Below, piece after piece: positions 9,215 through 22,867 of a stretch of 64,000 nt of DNA. This DNA comes from Luidia sarsii (lineage: Eukaryota; Echinodermata; Asteroidea; Paxillosida; Luidiidae): positions 6,338,587-6,402,586 of the forward strand of contig OX465120.1 of NCBI GenBank assembly GCA_949987565.1, given 5' to 3'. Below the pieces are notes generated by a model. It had not been told where the DNA came from and did no database searches. It saw nothing but the letters and a program-made list of their open reading frames with translations. The translations under genes and the position numbers were made by a program. Position 1 is the first letter of the stretch. Every line of letters starts with the position of its first letter.

Positions 9215-9640
9215 GATTGTTTAGAACTGCAGACAGTTCATTGATCTTGTTATTGAGGGATCGCAGATTGCATAGCAAGACTGTATAGGCAGTTTGGGGC
9301 AATGCTTTGTGGTATCTGTTGTAATGTTAATGAGGTTCCAAACGCCATAGCTGCATTCCGAGGCGTTGGCCTACCCGCCAGGTCTGCTCTTGTCAATTTC
9401 ATTTCCAGTTATGCGTGCAGAAATTGGGCGCTGTTTGGCAGATCCTGCTCTATATCCTCGCTTGGTAATCTTGACAATTGTCAAGTCTTTTAGAAGATTC
9501 CAAACATGATTCGAAAGATTACCTCTATAGGAGTCTGTTGACCGATTACAAGCAGCGGATTTGCAGTGTAACGGAGACATCGTGTCATCCTCAGTACATT
9601 GATCATTAACGATAACGGCAGAATCCAGTACAGTGAAAAA
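9215..9640 (-). pseudogene. LINE ORF2 5' fragment (start of APE endonuclease), degraded
   Basis: On the minus strand a frame contains LTIVKITKRGYRAG and then, further on, TAYTVLLCNLRSLNNKINEL. The latter resembles the NxRSLxNKxxEL strand that opens the apurinic-type endonuclease of CR1/Jockey-like LINEs. No catalytic residues are retained. It is a short fragment and the call is by resemblance only. Confidence 0.45.
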
Positions 9641-9749
9641 TTCAAGAAAACAGCAGCATGAAGTCGTGATCGTTTGACAAATTCATTCCCGGAGATCAAA
9701 GGAGGGGAGCTCCACACATAAATAAAGAACTGGAAATTGGATGGTAAAG

Positions 9750-10720
9750 GATTATGCTCGAAAAAGGAGACGAAAAATTGACAGGTCAGAGTGGTAAAAA
9801 AATAAACAGGCAGCTTCAGACAGCGCCCTCATTGAAGAACAGTGGTATTTCAAAGGGTCCAGATAGGTCAAAGTGTGAGCATCGATATAGTTCTGGTTGT
9901 GCATTCTAGTCAGGGTGTAATGGACCATGCTGATGGTCGCCGGGGTAATGTCCTCACTTAATTCAATGTAATGCTGTAATTCAACGTGCCGGTATCCAAC
10001 TTTGAGATAGTCAGATAGGTTGATTATGAACATTTCTCTCCCCTTTTCAGACGGTTTGATGACGATTTCGGGGTTGTTTTTGACGTTGCGGAGAGCGGAT
10101 GTTTGTAACCTGGATATATTCAGTTTCCGATTTCTCAGAAGAAATGGGCTAGTTCGGCTTTCGTGGCTTCCAAATAGTTGTTGAGCGTATTGCTCGGTGT
10201 GGTTTTTGCATGCCAGTAAGAGGAGGGTTTGAACGGGTGGTTCAGGGTAGGTTCGTGGTGCATAAGATATGCGGTTCTCACTCGTTTTTCGAACGTGGTT
10301 ATGTCACTTAGTAGAGTTGTTCTGTTAGGTTTAGACGGAAGTGGAACAAAGACCTTTTCCTAATGCAATTTTCTCAATTGGAGAAAGGGTTACATTGGAT
10401 AGGCTTGTTATGTATTTGTCACTGTTTTCCGCTATATTAGTCAGTAGACTGGTTGTAATGCTCTTGGAGTGGAGCAATGGCGGGAGAGGATTGTGTGGTC
10501 GGCTGAGTATTGTGACCTTTTAGAAGATTCTTTGAATGTGCGTTTCCCCATGTTGGAGTTGAGTGTACAATATGTTTCCTTAATCGGGAGGTTTATTGTC
10601 CAGGGGGTTGGGTTTGGCGACAATGCAATTGTCTCTTTATTGAAAAGTCCTGAAAATGACCGATTGATTTTAGGTCACTCGGGCCGGCTGGTTAGGTGTC
10701 TCTCTTCCTCTTAATTTCTT
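9750..10720 (-). pseudogene. Penelope-like element, N-terminal part of the RT ORF
   Basis: Read on the minus strand with breaks, the fragments are NVTLSPIEKIALGKGL, TTFEKRVRTAYLMHHEP, NNPEIVIKPSEKGREMFIIN, YRHVELQHYIEL and IDAHTLTYLDPL. The IKPxDKG-like box and the following strand are the N-terminal hallmark of PLE reverse transcriptases. It lies head to head with the plus-strand PLE piece at 10.74-11.5 kb. Confidence 0.7.
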
Positions 10721-10739
10721 TGGACCTTGCGGTCGTAAA

Positions 10740-11515
10740 AGAGTTAAAGAGTCCGATAGCAGTCAAGTGGTCCCTGGGCTCATGGAATCAGCTCGTGGTG
10801 GCTTCTCGAGAGGTCTTGTATTCCTGCCGAAAATAAACAAACAACCCCCAATTGGTGCAACATTTTGTCGGGCGACCAATCATGAGTGCCTGCTCAAGTC
10901 CAACGGCCAAAATCTCATATTATATTGATCATTTTCTCTTGCCGATAGTTACCACACAACGTGCGTGATACAGCGGATATATTGCGGAAACTAGAAGAGA
11001 AAACCATTCCCTCAAATATTTTGATCACTAGCATTGATGTAGTATCCATGCATACGAATATTCACCAAGAAGCGGCCATTGAATACGTATGCAGAGCCCT
11101 CGAACTCACCACCACAAGTACGGTATCACAAAACCACCCCTTAACTGCATCCGAGAACTCCTGGATCTAATCCTCTGAAGAAATTGTTTCCAATTCGGAT
11201 TCTTTCTCCAGCGATGGGCTCCACAGCCTGCCCAGAAATATGTGATATCATCCTATCATGACTTCGAACATAATTTCTTTTAGAGAAGCGGAACTCATTT
11301 TAACCTAGTGGCGGTATAGAGATGGCATCCTTTGACGGCGTTCTCGAGGATTTCCAAAACCTCATCAACCGAATGATCCGTATGCACTCCACTCTAAAAT
11401 TCACATACGAAGACTCCACAACCTCCGTAAACTACCTGGACCTAACCATCTTCAACGGTAATCGGTTCCATTCAACGGGTATAGTGGACACAACAGTCTA
11501 AAAAAATCCATGTAT
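10740..11515 (+). pseudogene. Penelope-like element RT fragment
   Basis: Frame pieces include SYYIDHFL-like sequence, DTADILRKLEEKTIPSNILI, TSIDVVSMHTNIHQEAAIEY (palm motif A region, LxTxDVxSxYTNI in the family) and MASFDGVLEDFQNLINRM, ending at VNYLDLTIFNGNRFHSTG (FLDVTI motif). Motif C, YIDD, is not found. The fragment ends close to the start of the 42-bp satellite, so the array may have expanded inside or beside this copy. Confidence 0.75.
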
Positions 11516-11619
11516 TCAACGCAATCATATAGGGAGAATGTCTCCGCTGTGCAAAGAATAAGAACAATCTGGAAGATTTCAAAAACACGGTCCAAACCTT
11601 CACTGAAAAAACTACTTAA

Positions 11620-14600
11620 GGCAATGCATTGAAAGTCTTTTTGAATCGCAGTGAAAATGTAAGACAAAGCATTGAAAGTCTTCGGAATTGCAGTGAAAAT
11701 GTAAGGCAGAGCATTGGAAGTCTTAAGAACCACAGTGAAAATGTAAGGCAAATCATTGAAGGTCTTAGGAATTGCAGTGAAAATGTAAGGCAGAGCATTA
11801 AAAGTCTTAGGAATCGCATTGAAAATGTAAGGCAAAGCATTGAAAGTCTTAGGAATTGCAGCGATATTGTAAGGCAAAGCATTGAAAGTCTTAGGAATTG
11901 CAGTGGTATTGTAAGGCAAAGCATTAAAACTCTTACAAATCGCAATGAAATTGTAAGACAAAGCATTGAAGGTCTTAGGAATTGCAGTGTAATTGTAAGG
12001 CAGAGCATTGAAAGTCTTAGGAACCACAGTGAAAATGTAAGGCAGAGCATTAAAAGTCTTAGGAATCGCAGTGAAAATGTAAGGCAAACCATTTAAAGTC
12101 TTAGGAACCACAGTGAAAATGTTAAGCAAAGCATTGAAAGTCTTAGGAATTGCAGTAAAAATGTAAGGCAAAGCATTGAAAGTCTAAGGAATCGCTGTGA
12201 AATTGTAAGGCAGAGCATTAAAAGTCTTATGAACCACAATGAAATTGTATGGCAAAGCATTAAAAGTCTTAGGAATTACAGTGAAAATGTAAGGCAGAGC
12301 ATTAAAAGTCTCAGGAATTGCAGTGAAAATGAAAGGTAAAGCATTGAAAGTCTTAGGATTCACAGTGTAATTGTAAGGCAGAGCATTCGAAGTCTTCGGA
12401 ACCACAGTGAAAATGTAAGGCAAATCATTGAAAGTCTTAGGAATTGCAGTGAAAATGTAAGGCAGAGCATTAAAAGTCTTAGGAATCGCATTGAAAATGT
12501 AAGGCAAACCATTTAAAGTCTTAGGAACCACAGTGAAAATGTTAAGCAAAGCATTGAAAGTCTCAGGAATTGCAGTGAAATTGTAAGGCAAAGCATTAAA
12601 AGTCTTACAAATCGCAATGAAATTGTAAGGCAAAGCATTGAAAGTCTGAGGAATTGCAGCGATATTGTAAGGCAAAGCATTGAAAGTCTTAGGTATTGCA
12701 GTGATATTTTAAGGCAAAGCATTAAAACTCTTACAAATCGCGATAAAATTGTAAGACAATGCATTGAAGGTCTTAGGAATTGCAGTGAAATTGTAAAGCA
12801 AAGCATTGAAAGTCTTAGAAATTACAGTAAAAATGTCAGGCAAAGCTTTGAAAGTCTAAGGAATCGCAGTAAAATTGTAAGTTAAAGCATTGATAATCTT
12901 AGGAATAACATTGAAATTGTAAGGCAAGGCATTGGAAGTCTTAGGATTCACAGTGAAAATGTAAGGCAAAGCATTGAAAGTCTTTGGAATCGCAGTGAAA
13001 ATGTAAGGCAAAGCATTGAAAGTCTTAGGAACAACAGTGAAAATATTAAGCAAAGCATTGAAAGTCTTAGGAATGCAGTGAAATTGTAAGTCAGAGCATT
13101 GGAAGTCATAGGAACCACAGTGAAAATGTAAGGCAAAGCATTGAAAGTCTTAGGAATTGCAGTGAAAATGTAAGGCAGAGCATTAAAAGTCTCAGGAATA
13201 GCAGTGAAAATGAGAGGTAAAGCATTGAAAGTCTTAGGATTCACAGTGAAAATGTAAGGCAAAACATTGAAAGTCTTAGGAACCACAGTGAAAATGTAAG
13301 GTAAAGCATTGACAGTCTACGGAATTGCAGTGAAAATGTTAGGCAGGGCATTAAAAGTCTTAGGAATTGCAGTAAAAATGTAAGATAAAGCATTAGAGGT
13401 CTGAGGAATCACAGAGAAAATGTAAGGCAAAGCATTGGATGTCTTAGGAATTGCAGTAAAATTTTAAGGCAAAGCATTGAAAGTCTAAGGAATTGCAGTG
13501 AAATTGTAACGCAAAGCATTAAAAGTCTTAGGATTCACAGTGAAAATGTAAGGCAAAACATTGAATGTCTTAGGAACCACAGTGAAAATGTAAGGCAAAA
13601 CATTGATAGTCTTCGGAAATGCAGTGAAAATGTAAGGCAAAGCATTGAAAGTCTTCGGAAATGCAGTGAAAATGTAAGGCAAAGCATTGGAGGTCTTAGG
13701 AATCACAGAGAAAATGTAAGGCAAAGCATTGGATGTCTTAGGAATTGCAGTAAAATTTTAAGGCAAAGCATTGAAAGTCTAAGGTCTTAGGAATCACAGA
13801 GAAAATGTAAGGCAAAGCATTGGATGTCTTAGGAATTGCAGTGAATTCTTAAGGCAAAGCATTGAAAGTCTTAGGAATCGCAATGAAATTGTAAGGCAAA
13901 GCATTGAAAGTCTTAGAAATTACAGTGAAAATGTCAGGCAAAGCTTTGAAAGTCTAAGGAATCGCGGTAAAATTGTAAGTTAAAGCATTGAAAGTCTTAG
14001 GAATAACATTGAAATTGTAAGGCAAGGCATTGGAAGTCTTAGGAATCACAGTGAAAATGTAAGGCAAAGCATTGAAAGTCTTTGGAATCGCAGTGAAAAT
14101 GTAAGGCAAAGCATTGAAAGTCTTAGGAACAACAGTGAAAATATTAAGCAAAGCATTGAAAGTCTTAGGAATGCAGTGAAATTGTAAGGCAAAGCATTGG
14201 GAGTCTGAAGAATTGCAGTGAACAAGTAAGGCACAGCATTAAACGTCTTAGGAATCACCTTTAAAATGTAAGGTAAAGCATTGAAAGTCTTAGGAATCGC
14301 AGTGAAAATGTAAGGCAAACCTTTCAAAGTCTTAGGAACCATAGTGAAAATGTCAGGCAAAGCTTTGAAAGTCTAAGGAATCGCAGTAAAATTGTAAGTT
14401 AAAGCATTGATAATCTTAGGAATAACATTGAAATTGTAAGGCAAGGCATTGGAAGTCTTAGGAATCACAGTTAAAATGTAAGGCAAAGCATTGGAAGTCT
14501 TAGGAATTGCAGTGAAAATATAAGGCAGAGCATTAAAAGTCTCAGGAATAGCAGTGAAAATGAGAGGTAAAGCATTGAAAGTCTTAGGATTCACAGTGAA

Positions 14601-17600
14601 AATGTAAGGCAAAACATTGAATGTCTAAGGAACCACAGTGAAAATGTAAGGTAAAGCATTGACAGTCTAAGGAATTGCAGTGAAATTGTAACGCAAAGCA
14701 TTAAAAGTCTTAGGATTCACAGTGAAAATGTAAGGCAAAACATTGAATGTCTTAGGAACCACAGTGAAAATGTAAGGCAAAGCATTGGATATCTTAGGAA
14801 TGCAGTGAAATTTTAAGGCAAAACATTGAATGTCTTAGGAACCACAGTGAAAATGTAAGGCAAAACATTGAAAGTCTTCGGAAATGCAGTGAAAATGTAA
14901 GGCAAAGCATTGAAAGTCTTCGGAATTGCAGTGAAAATGTAAGGTAAAGCATTAGAGGTCTTAGGAATCACAGAGAAAATGTAAGGCAAAGCATTGGATG
15001 TCTTAGGAATTGCAGTGAAAATGTAAGGCAGAGCATTAAAAGTCTTCGGAATTGCAGTGAAAATGTAAGGTAAAGCATTAGAGGTCTTAGGATTCACAGA
15101 GAAAATGGAATGCAAAGCATTGGATGTGATAAGAATTGCAGTGAATTTTTAAGGCAAAGCATTGAAAGTCTGAGGAATCGTAGTGAAAATGTAAGGCAAA
15201 GCATTGAAAGTCTTAGAAATTACAGTGAAAATGTCAGGCAAAGCTTTGAAAGTCTAAGGAATCGCAGTAAAATTGTAAGTTAAAGCATTGATAATCTTAG
15301 GAATAACATTGAAATTGTAAGGCAAGGCATTGTAAGTCTTAGAAACCACAGTGAAAATATTAAGCAAAGCATTGAAAGTCTTAGGAATCACAGTGAAAAT
15401 GTAAGGTAAAGCATTGAAAGTCTTAGGAACCACAGTGAAAATGTTAAGCAAAGCATTGAAAGTCTTAGGAATGCAGTGAAATTGTAAGTCAGAGCATTGG
15501 AAGTCATAGGAACCACAGTGAAAATGTAAGGCAAAGCATTGAAAGTCTTAGGAATTGCAGTGAAAATGTAAGGCAGAGCATTAAAAGTCTCAGGAATAGC
15601 AGTGAAAATGAGAGGTAAAGCATTGAAAGTCTTAGGATTCACAGTGAAAATGTAAGGCAAAACATTGAAAGTCTTAGGAACCACAGTGAAAATGTAAGGT
15701 AAAGCATTGACAGTCTACGGAATTGCAGTGAAAATGTTAGGCAGGGCATTAAAAGTCTTAGGAATTGCAGTAAAAATGTAAGATAAAGCATTAGAGGTCT
15801 GAGGAATCACAGAGAAAATGTAAGGCAAAGCATTGGATGTCTTAGGAATTGCAGTAAAATTTTAAGGCAAAGCATTGAAAGTCTAAGGAATTGCAGTGAA
15901 ATTGTAACGCAAAGCATTAAAAGTCTTAGGATTCACAGTGAAAATGTAAGGCAAAACATTGAATGTCTTAGGAACCACAGTGAAAATGTAAGGCAAAACA
16001 TTGATAGTCTTCGGAAATGCAGTGAAAATGTAAGGCAAAGCATTGAAAGTCTTCGGAAATGCAGTGAAAATGTAAGGCAAAGCATTGGAGGTCATAGGAA
16101 TCACAGAGAAAATGTAAGGCAAAGCATTGGATGTCTTAGGAATTGCAGTAAAATTTTAAGGCAAAGCATTGAAAGTCTAAGGTCTTAGGATTAACAGTGA
16201 AAATGTAAGGCAAAACATTGAATGTCTTAGGAACCACAGTGAAAATGTAAGGCAAAACATTGAAAGTCTTCGGAAATGCAGTGAAAATATAAGTCAAAGC
16301 ATTGAAAGTCTTAGGAATCACAGAGAAAATATAAGGCAAAGCATTGGATGTCTTAGGAATTGCAGTAAAATTTTAAGGCAAAGCATTGAAAGTCTAAGGT
16401 CTTAGGATTCACAGTGAAAATGTAAGGCAAAACATTGAATGTCTTAGGAACCACAGTGAAAATGTAAGGCAAAACATTGAAAGTCTTAGGAACCACAGTG
16501 AAAATGTAAGGCAAAACATTGAAAGTCTAAGGAATTGCAGTGAAAATGTAAGGCAAAGCATTGGAGGTCTTAGGAACCACAGTGAAAATGTAAGGCAAAA
16601 CATTGATAGTCTTCGGAAATGCAGTGAAAATGTAAGGCAAAGCATTGAAAGTCTTCGGAAATGCAGTGAAAATGTAAGGCAAAGCATTGGAGGTCTTAGG
16701 AATCACAGAGAAAATATATGGCAAAGCATTGGATGTCTTAGGAATTGCAGTAAAATTTTAAGGCAAAGCATTGAAAGTCTAAGGTCTTAGGATTCACAGT
16801 GAAAATGTAAGGCAAAACATTGAATGTCTTAGGAACCACAGTGAAAATGTAAGGCAAAACATTGAAAGTCTTCGGAAATGCAGTGAAAATATAAGGTAAA
16901 GCATTGGAGGTCTTAGGAATCACAGAGAAAATGTAAGGCAAAGCATTGGATGTCTTAGGAATTGCAGTGAATTCTTAAGGCAAAGCATTGAAAGTCTTAG
17001 GAATCGCAATGAAATTGTAAGGCAAAGCATTGAAAGTCTTAGAAATTACAGTGAAAATGTCAGGCAAAGCTTTGAAAGTCTAAGGAATCGCGGTAAAATT
17101 GTAAGTTAAAGCATTGAAAGTCTTAGGAATAACATTGAAATTGTAAGGCAAGGCATTGGAAGTCTTAGGAATCACAGTGAAAATGTAAGGCAAAGCATTG
17201 AAAGTCTTTGGAATCGCAGTGAAAATGTAAGGCAAAGCATTGAAAGTCTTAGGAACAACAGTGAAAATATTAAGCAAAGCATTGAAAGTCTTAGGAATGC
17301 AGTGAAATTGTAAGGCAAAGCATTGGGAGTCTGAAGAATTGCAGTGAACAAGTAAGGCACAGCATTAAACGTCTTAGGAATCACATTTAAAATGTAAGGT
17401 AAAGCATTGAAAGTCTTAGGAATCGCAGTGAAAATGTAAGGCAAACCTTTCAAAGTCTTAGGAACCATAGTGAAAATTTTAAGCAAAGCATTGAACGTCT
17501 TAGGAATTGCAGTGAAATTGTAAGGCAGAGCATTGAAAGTCTTAGGAACCACAGTGAAAATTTAAGGCAAAGCATTGAAAGTCTTAGGAATTGCAGTGAA

Positions 17601-20600
17601 AATGTAAGGCAGAGCATTGAAAGTCTTAGGAATTGCAGTGAAAATGTAAGGTAAAGCATTAGAGGTCTTAGGATTCACAGAGAAAATGTAATGCAAAGCA
17701 TTGGATGTGATAGGAATTGCAGTGAATTTTTAAGGCAAAGCATTGAAAGTCTTAGGAATCGTAGTGAAAATGTAAGGCAAAGCATTGAAAGTCTTCGAAA
17801 TTACAGTGAAAATGTCAGGCAAAGCTTTGAAAGTCTAAGGAATCGCAGTAAAAATGTAAGTTAAAGCATTGATAATCTTAGGAATAACATTGAAATTGTA
17901 AGGCAAGGCATTGGAAGTCTTAGGAATCACAGTAAAAATGTAAGGTAAAGCATTGAAAGTTTTAGAAATCACAGTGAAAATGTAAGGCAAAGCATTAAAA
18001 GTCTTAGGAATCGCAGTGAAAATGTAAAGCAAAGCATTGAAAGTCTTAGGAATTACAGAGAAAATGTAAGGCAAAGCATTGGATGTCTTAGGAATTGCAG
18101 TGAATTCTTAAGGCAAAGCATTGAAAGTCTTAGGAATCGCAATGAAATTGTAAGGCAAAGCATTGAAAGTCTTTGTTAGAAATTACAGTGAAAATGTCAG
18201 GCAAAGCTTTGAAAGTCTAAGGAATCGCAGTAAAATTGTAAGTTAAAGCATTGATAATCTTAGGAATAACATTGAAATTGTAAGGCAAGGCATTGGAAGT
18301 CTTAGGAATCACAGTTAAAATGTACGGTAAAGCGTTGAAAGTCTTAGGAATCACAGTGAAAATGTAAGGCAAAGCATTGAAAGTCTTAGGAATCGCAGTG
18401 AAAATGTAAGGCAAAGCAATGAAAGTCATAGGAATCACGGTGAAAACATTAAGCAAAGCATTGAAAGTCTTAGGAATCACAGTGGAATTGTAAGGCAAAC
18501 ACATTGGGAGTCTGAAGAATTGAAGTGAACTTTTAAGGCAAAGCATTGTAAGTCTTAGAAACCACAGTGAAAATATTAAGCAAAGCATTGAAAGTCTTAG
18601 GAATTGCAGTGAAATTGTAAGGCAAAGCATTGGGAGTCTGAAGAATTGCAGTGAAAATGTAAGGCACAGCATTAAACGTCTTAGGAATCACATTGAAAAT
18701 GTAAGGCAAAGCATTGGATGTCTTAGAAATTGCAGTGAAAATGTAAGGCAGAGCATTAAAAGTCTTAGGAATTGCAGTGAAAATTAAAGGTAAAGCATTA
18801 GAGGTCTGAGGAATCACAGAGAAAATGTAAGGCAAAGCATTGGATGTCTTAGGAATTGCAGTGAATTTTTAAAGCAAAGCATTGAAAGTCTTAGGAATCG
18901 CAGTGAAATTGTAAGGCAAAGCATTGAATGTCTTAGGAATTGCAGTGAAAATGTAAGGTAAAGCATTGAAAGTCTTAGGATTCACAGTGAAAATGTAAGG
19001 CAAAACATTGAAAGTCTTAGGAACCACATTGAAAATGTAAGGCAAAGCATTGAAAGTCTTCGGAATTGCAGTGAAAATGTTAGGCAGAAGATTAAAAGTC
19101 TTAGTAATTGCAGGGACAATGTAAGGTAAAGCATTAGAGGTCTTAGGAATCACAGAGAAAATGTAAGGCAAAGCATTGGATATCTTAGGAATGCAGTGAA
19201 ATTTTAAGGCAAAGCATTGAAAGTCTTAGGAACCATAGTGAAAATGTAAGGCAAAGCATTGAAAGTCTTCGGAATTGCAGTGAAAATGTAAGGCAAAGCA
19301 TTGAAAGTCTTCGGAATTGCAGTGAAAATGTAAGGTAAAGCATTAGAGGTCTTAGGAATCACAGAGAAAATGTAAGGCAAAGCATTGGATGTCTTAGGAA
19401 TTGCAGTGAAATTTTAAGGCAAAGCATTGAAAGTCTTTGTTAGAAATTACAGTGAAAATGTCAGGCAAAGCTTTGAAAGTCTAAGGAATCGCAGTAAAAT
19501 TGTAAGTTAAAGCATTGATAATCTTAGGAATAACATTGAAATTGTAAGGCAAGGCATTGGAAGTCTTAGGAATCACAGTTAAAATGTACGGTAAAGCGTT
19601 GAAAGTCTTAGGAATCACAGTGAAAATGTAAGGCAAAGCATTGAAAGTCTTAGGAATCGCAGTGAAAATGTAAGGCAAAGCAATGAAAGTCATAGGAATC
19701 ACGGTGAAAACATTAAGCAAAGCATTGAAAGTCTTAGGAATCACAGTGGAATTGTAAGGCAAACACATTGGGAGTCTGAAGAATTGAAGTGAACTTTTAA
19801 GGCAAAGCATTGTAAGTCTTAGAAACCACAGTGAAAATATTAAGCAAAGCATTGAAAGTCTTAGGAATTGCAGTGAAATTGTAAGGCAAAGCATTGGGAG
19901 TCTGAAGAATTGCAGTGAAAATGTAAGGCACAGCATTAAACGTCTTAGGAATCACATTGAAAATGTAAGGCAAAGCATTGGATGTCTTAGAAATTGCAGT
20001 GAAAATGTAAGGCAGAGCATTAAAAGTCTTAGGAATTGCAGTGAAAATTAAAGGTAAAGCATTAGAGGTCTGAGGAATCACAGAGAAAATGTAAGGCAAA
20101 GCATTGGATGTCTTAGGAATTGCAGTGAATTTTTAAAGCAAAGCATTGAAAGTCTTAGGAATCGCAGTGAAATTGTAAGGCAAAGCATTGAATGTCTTAG
20201 GAATTGCAGTGAAAATGTAAGGTAAAGCATTGAAAGTCTTAGGATTCACAGTGAAAATGTAAGGCAAAACATTGAAAGTCTTAGGAACCACATTGAAAAT
20301 GTAAGGCAAAGCATTGAAAGTCTTCGGAATTGCAGTGAAAATGTTAGGCAGAAGATTAAAAGTCTTAGTAATTGCAGGGACAATGTAAGGTAAAGCATTA
20401 GAGGTCTTAGGAATCACAGAGAAAATGTAAGGCAAAGCATTGGATATCTTAGGAATGCAGTGAAATTTTAAGGCAAAGCATTGAAAGTCTTAGGAACCAT
20501 AGTGAAAATGTAAGGCAAAGCATTGAAAGTCTTCGGAATTGCAGTGAAAATGTAAGGCAAAGCATTGAAAGTCTTCGGAATTGCAGTGAAAATGTAAGGT

Positions 20601-20853
20601 AAAGCATTAGAGGTCTTAGGAATCACAGAGAAAATGTAAGGCAAAGCATTGGATGTCTTAGGAATTGCAGTGAAATTTTAAGGCAAAGCATTGAAAGTCT
20701 TAGGAATTGCAGTGAAATTGAAAGGCAAAGCATTGAAAGTCTTAGGAATCACAGTGAAATTGTAAGGCAAAGCAATGGAAGTCTTAGGAATCGCAGTGAA
20801 AATGTTAGGCAAAGCATTGAAAGTCTTAGGAATCGCAGTGAAATTCTGAGACA
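11620..20853. repeat. 42-bp satellite array, about 220 units
   Basis: The unit starts GGCAAAGCATTGAAAGTCTT and continues AGGAATTGCAGTGAAAATGTAA; sequence variants differ mainly at AATTGC / AACCAC / ATCACA / TTCACA. Because 42 is divisible by three, long frames open on both strands: on minus a 14-residue unit LPYIFTAIPKTFNA, on plus RQSIESLRNCSENV. These frames are interrupted by stops (for example AAATTTTAAGG gives an in-frame TAA on minus) and by 41-bp units, so I regard the array as non-coding. The left flank is a PLE fragment and the right flank leads to a PLE tail at about 20,970. Confidence 0.93.
18169..20696. repeat. Two tandem copies of a 1,264-bp higher-order block in the satellite
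   Basis: The segment starting GTCTTTGTTAGAAATTACAG at about 18,169 recurs at about 19,433. Every frame between them repeats at an offset of exactly 1,264 bp with identical translation (for example 18,217-18,672 and 19,481-19,936). 1,264 is 30 units plus 4 bp. The duplication is very recent, or an assembly duplication. Confidence 0.85.
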
Positions 20854-22640
20854 AATCAGAGAAAATCTGCGTCCAGCTTGTTTGTTGTTTGACTGTGAGC
20901 GTCTTTCTTAACTTAACTAACCCTATATGCAAATTGTCATATTAATCCACTTGCACGTTTGAGTCATTGAGCCTCTGCTAAAGGTCATGCTAGGTTCGAA
21001 ACGATAGGCCACTAACTATAATTTTGGTAGTTATTTAATACAAGTAAAAGGACTTAGTCAAAGAAAGGTTTGGTGTTTGACAAAAGTGATTTACCACTTT
21101 GAAAACATGAACAAAAACATAATTCTTCCAAACAATTAGAGAACACCGGGATTGGAGAAAATGAAATTGTTATTAAAGTGATGACTTAATTCTCTTTGAA
21201 TAATCTTACATGGACATTCAAAGTAACACAACCATTTATGATTTCTGTGAGAGGGCTAAATGATATTACTGTATTTTTAGTGATTTTCATAGCATTAGTG
21301 CACAGCAATGATTGTGTTGCCACTTTCAAATACCTTGAGGGTCTTCGTCTCTAGTTAGCACTTTATTTCAGACAGATTTATACTCTGAAGAAAGTGGCTA
21401 TTTACAGGAGAGGACAAAGTAATTAATTTATCTCTAAACAATGATCCCAGCACACTAATTTCTGCTTAGACATGCATTTCAAAATTAGCATGACGCTTTT
21501 CAAAGGCAGAGTGCTTTTTCTCTCATGCTTGTCTCTGACTTAAACAAAAGTCCTGTTAGTATTGAAACGTCAGGCCCTCCTAATCTTTGATGTTTGCGTT
21601 TTGGGTCATTTTAGTCGGCAAGCAGTTTGCAACATTCGTGCAAAAATATTACTCTGGAAAAGAAATTGACAAGTATAAGCACATGAACCGACCTTTGACT
21701 CAACGCACTGTGAGATTACACTTTACACATGTTTGGGAATATTTGATCAACGGTCTGAAGAACTTTGGCCCGAGTATCAACCGAAGTAGCATTATTTGTG
21801 AATAAAAGACTAACCATCATCAGAAGGGTAGGTCAGAATCACAACATCCAAACATTTTGTACAAAAACCCATAAACTGAGTGCCTAATGTCACACCGAGT
21901 ACGTGCACACACGGATTACGCTCGATTGATTGCAGCTCCAATCTGCTATAGAGTATGGAAGGAACAAGTTGTTACATACCTTCTGTAGGATCGTACGCTT
22001 TTGCATTTGGTCCGAGTTGGAGAAGCAGAAGCAGCGTGGAGAGACTGGTGAGGTTCATTGCAGGGCGCAACACGATGCCTCGTGCCAGCATAGTCCCGAA
22101 CAATATCAGGGAGTCTGCTGAAGTAAGGCGGTTTATATACACGCAGCCGACTATAACTTATCTAATGCACGAATACTGTAATTACTGTCAATGCCGAAGT
22201 GAAGTCACAAGAGGGATGTAATAAACTGTCAAGTGTCGTGGCTGCGTCTTTCCAATAATTACTTTCCTTGAATAAGTCCTCTTGACATACGCTATTTCCT
22301 GAGTACACAGGCGTCTTGTTTTCAGTTTAGTCCTGTCAAGGATATCCGTGAGCGGGTAAGCTTCTGGGGAAATGATAGTATTTGTTTTACCTTTATAAAC
22401 CTGGCATATGGACGATGGTCCAAAAGAGAAATCCCAAGTCGTATTCGGTTATCATATTATTGAGATATGATTTTTCCCACCGTCATTGGTATGGATACGT
22501 TTGTCTGAAAATTGTAACGACACGTACATATGTTCGGCAGAGTGTAAAGACTCGAGACTCTCAGATCGCTGGATTACGCCCATTGCTGTGTGTTGTCCTG
22601 GTAGTGGTTGTAATGAGAAGGGCTTAGTTCAGTTGGATTC
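20854..22640. other. Non-coding stretch with two degraded PLE tails
   Basis: About 20,970-21,060 contains GGTCATGCTAGGTTCGAAAC and about 21,540-21,640 contains GTCCTGTTAGTATTGAAACG, followed by TTTTAGTCGGCAAGCAGTTT. Both are worn versions of the PLE tail. The rest (21,060-21,540 and 21,650-22,640) shows no recognisable gene. Confidence 0.5.
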
Positions 22641-22775
22641 GGATGGATTGTGAATAAGTGCATGGATTAATGGGTACATGAAGAAATGGATGGATAGATG
22701 GAGGGGAGGGATGGATGAGCGAATGAGTGTATGAATGGATGAGTAAATGAGTGAATGGGTGAATAGCTGCATGGA
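22640..22775. repeat. Degenerate (GGAT/GAAT)n microsatellite
   Basis: The run is made of ATGGATGGAT, GAATGAGTGAAT and similar tetranucleotide units. Confidence 0.75.
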
Positions 22776-22867
22776 TGCCTCTGATGTAGAATTCCAAAAT
22801 TATACGAATAATATGAAGTATAATTAGAATTATATTAGTAATAATGAAGTATAAGTCGAAGAGGTAG

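Noticed and set aside
11620..20853. CRISPR-like regular repeat
   Set aside because: There are no unique spacers, the units are contiguous, and the sequence is clearly eukaryotic.
11452..20932. Dozens of minus-strand frames of 65-240 codons rich in PYIFTAIPKTFNA
   Set aside because: They follow from a 42-bp satellite whose unit length is a multiple of three. Stops and 41-bp units interrupt them and there is no start, signal or domain pattern, so they are not genes.
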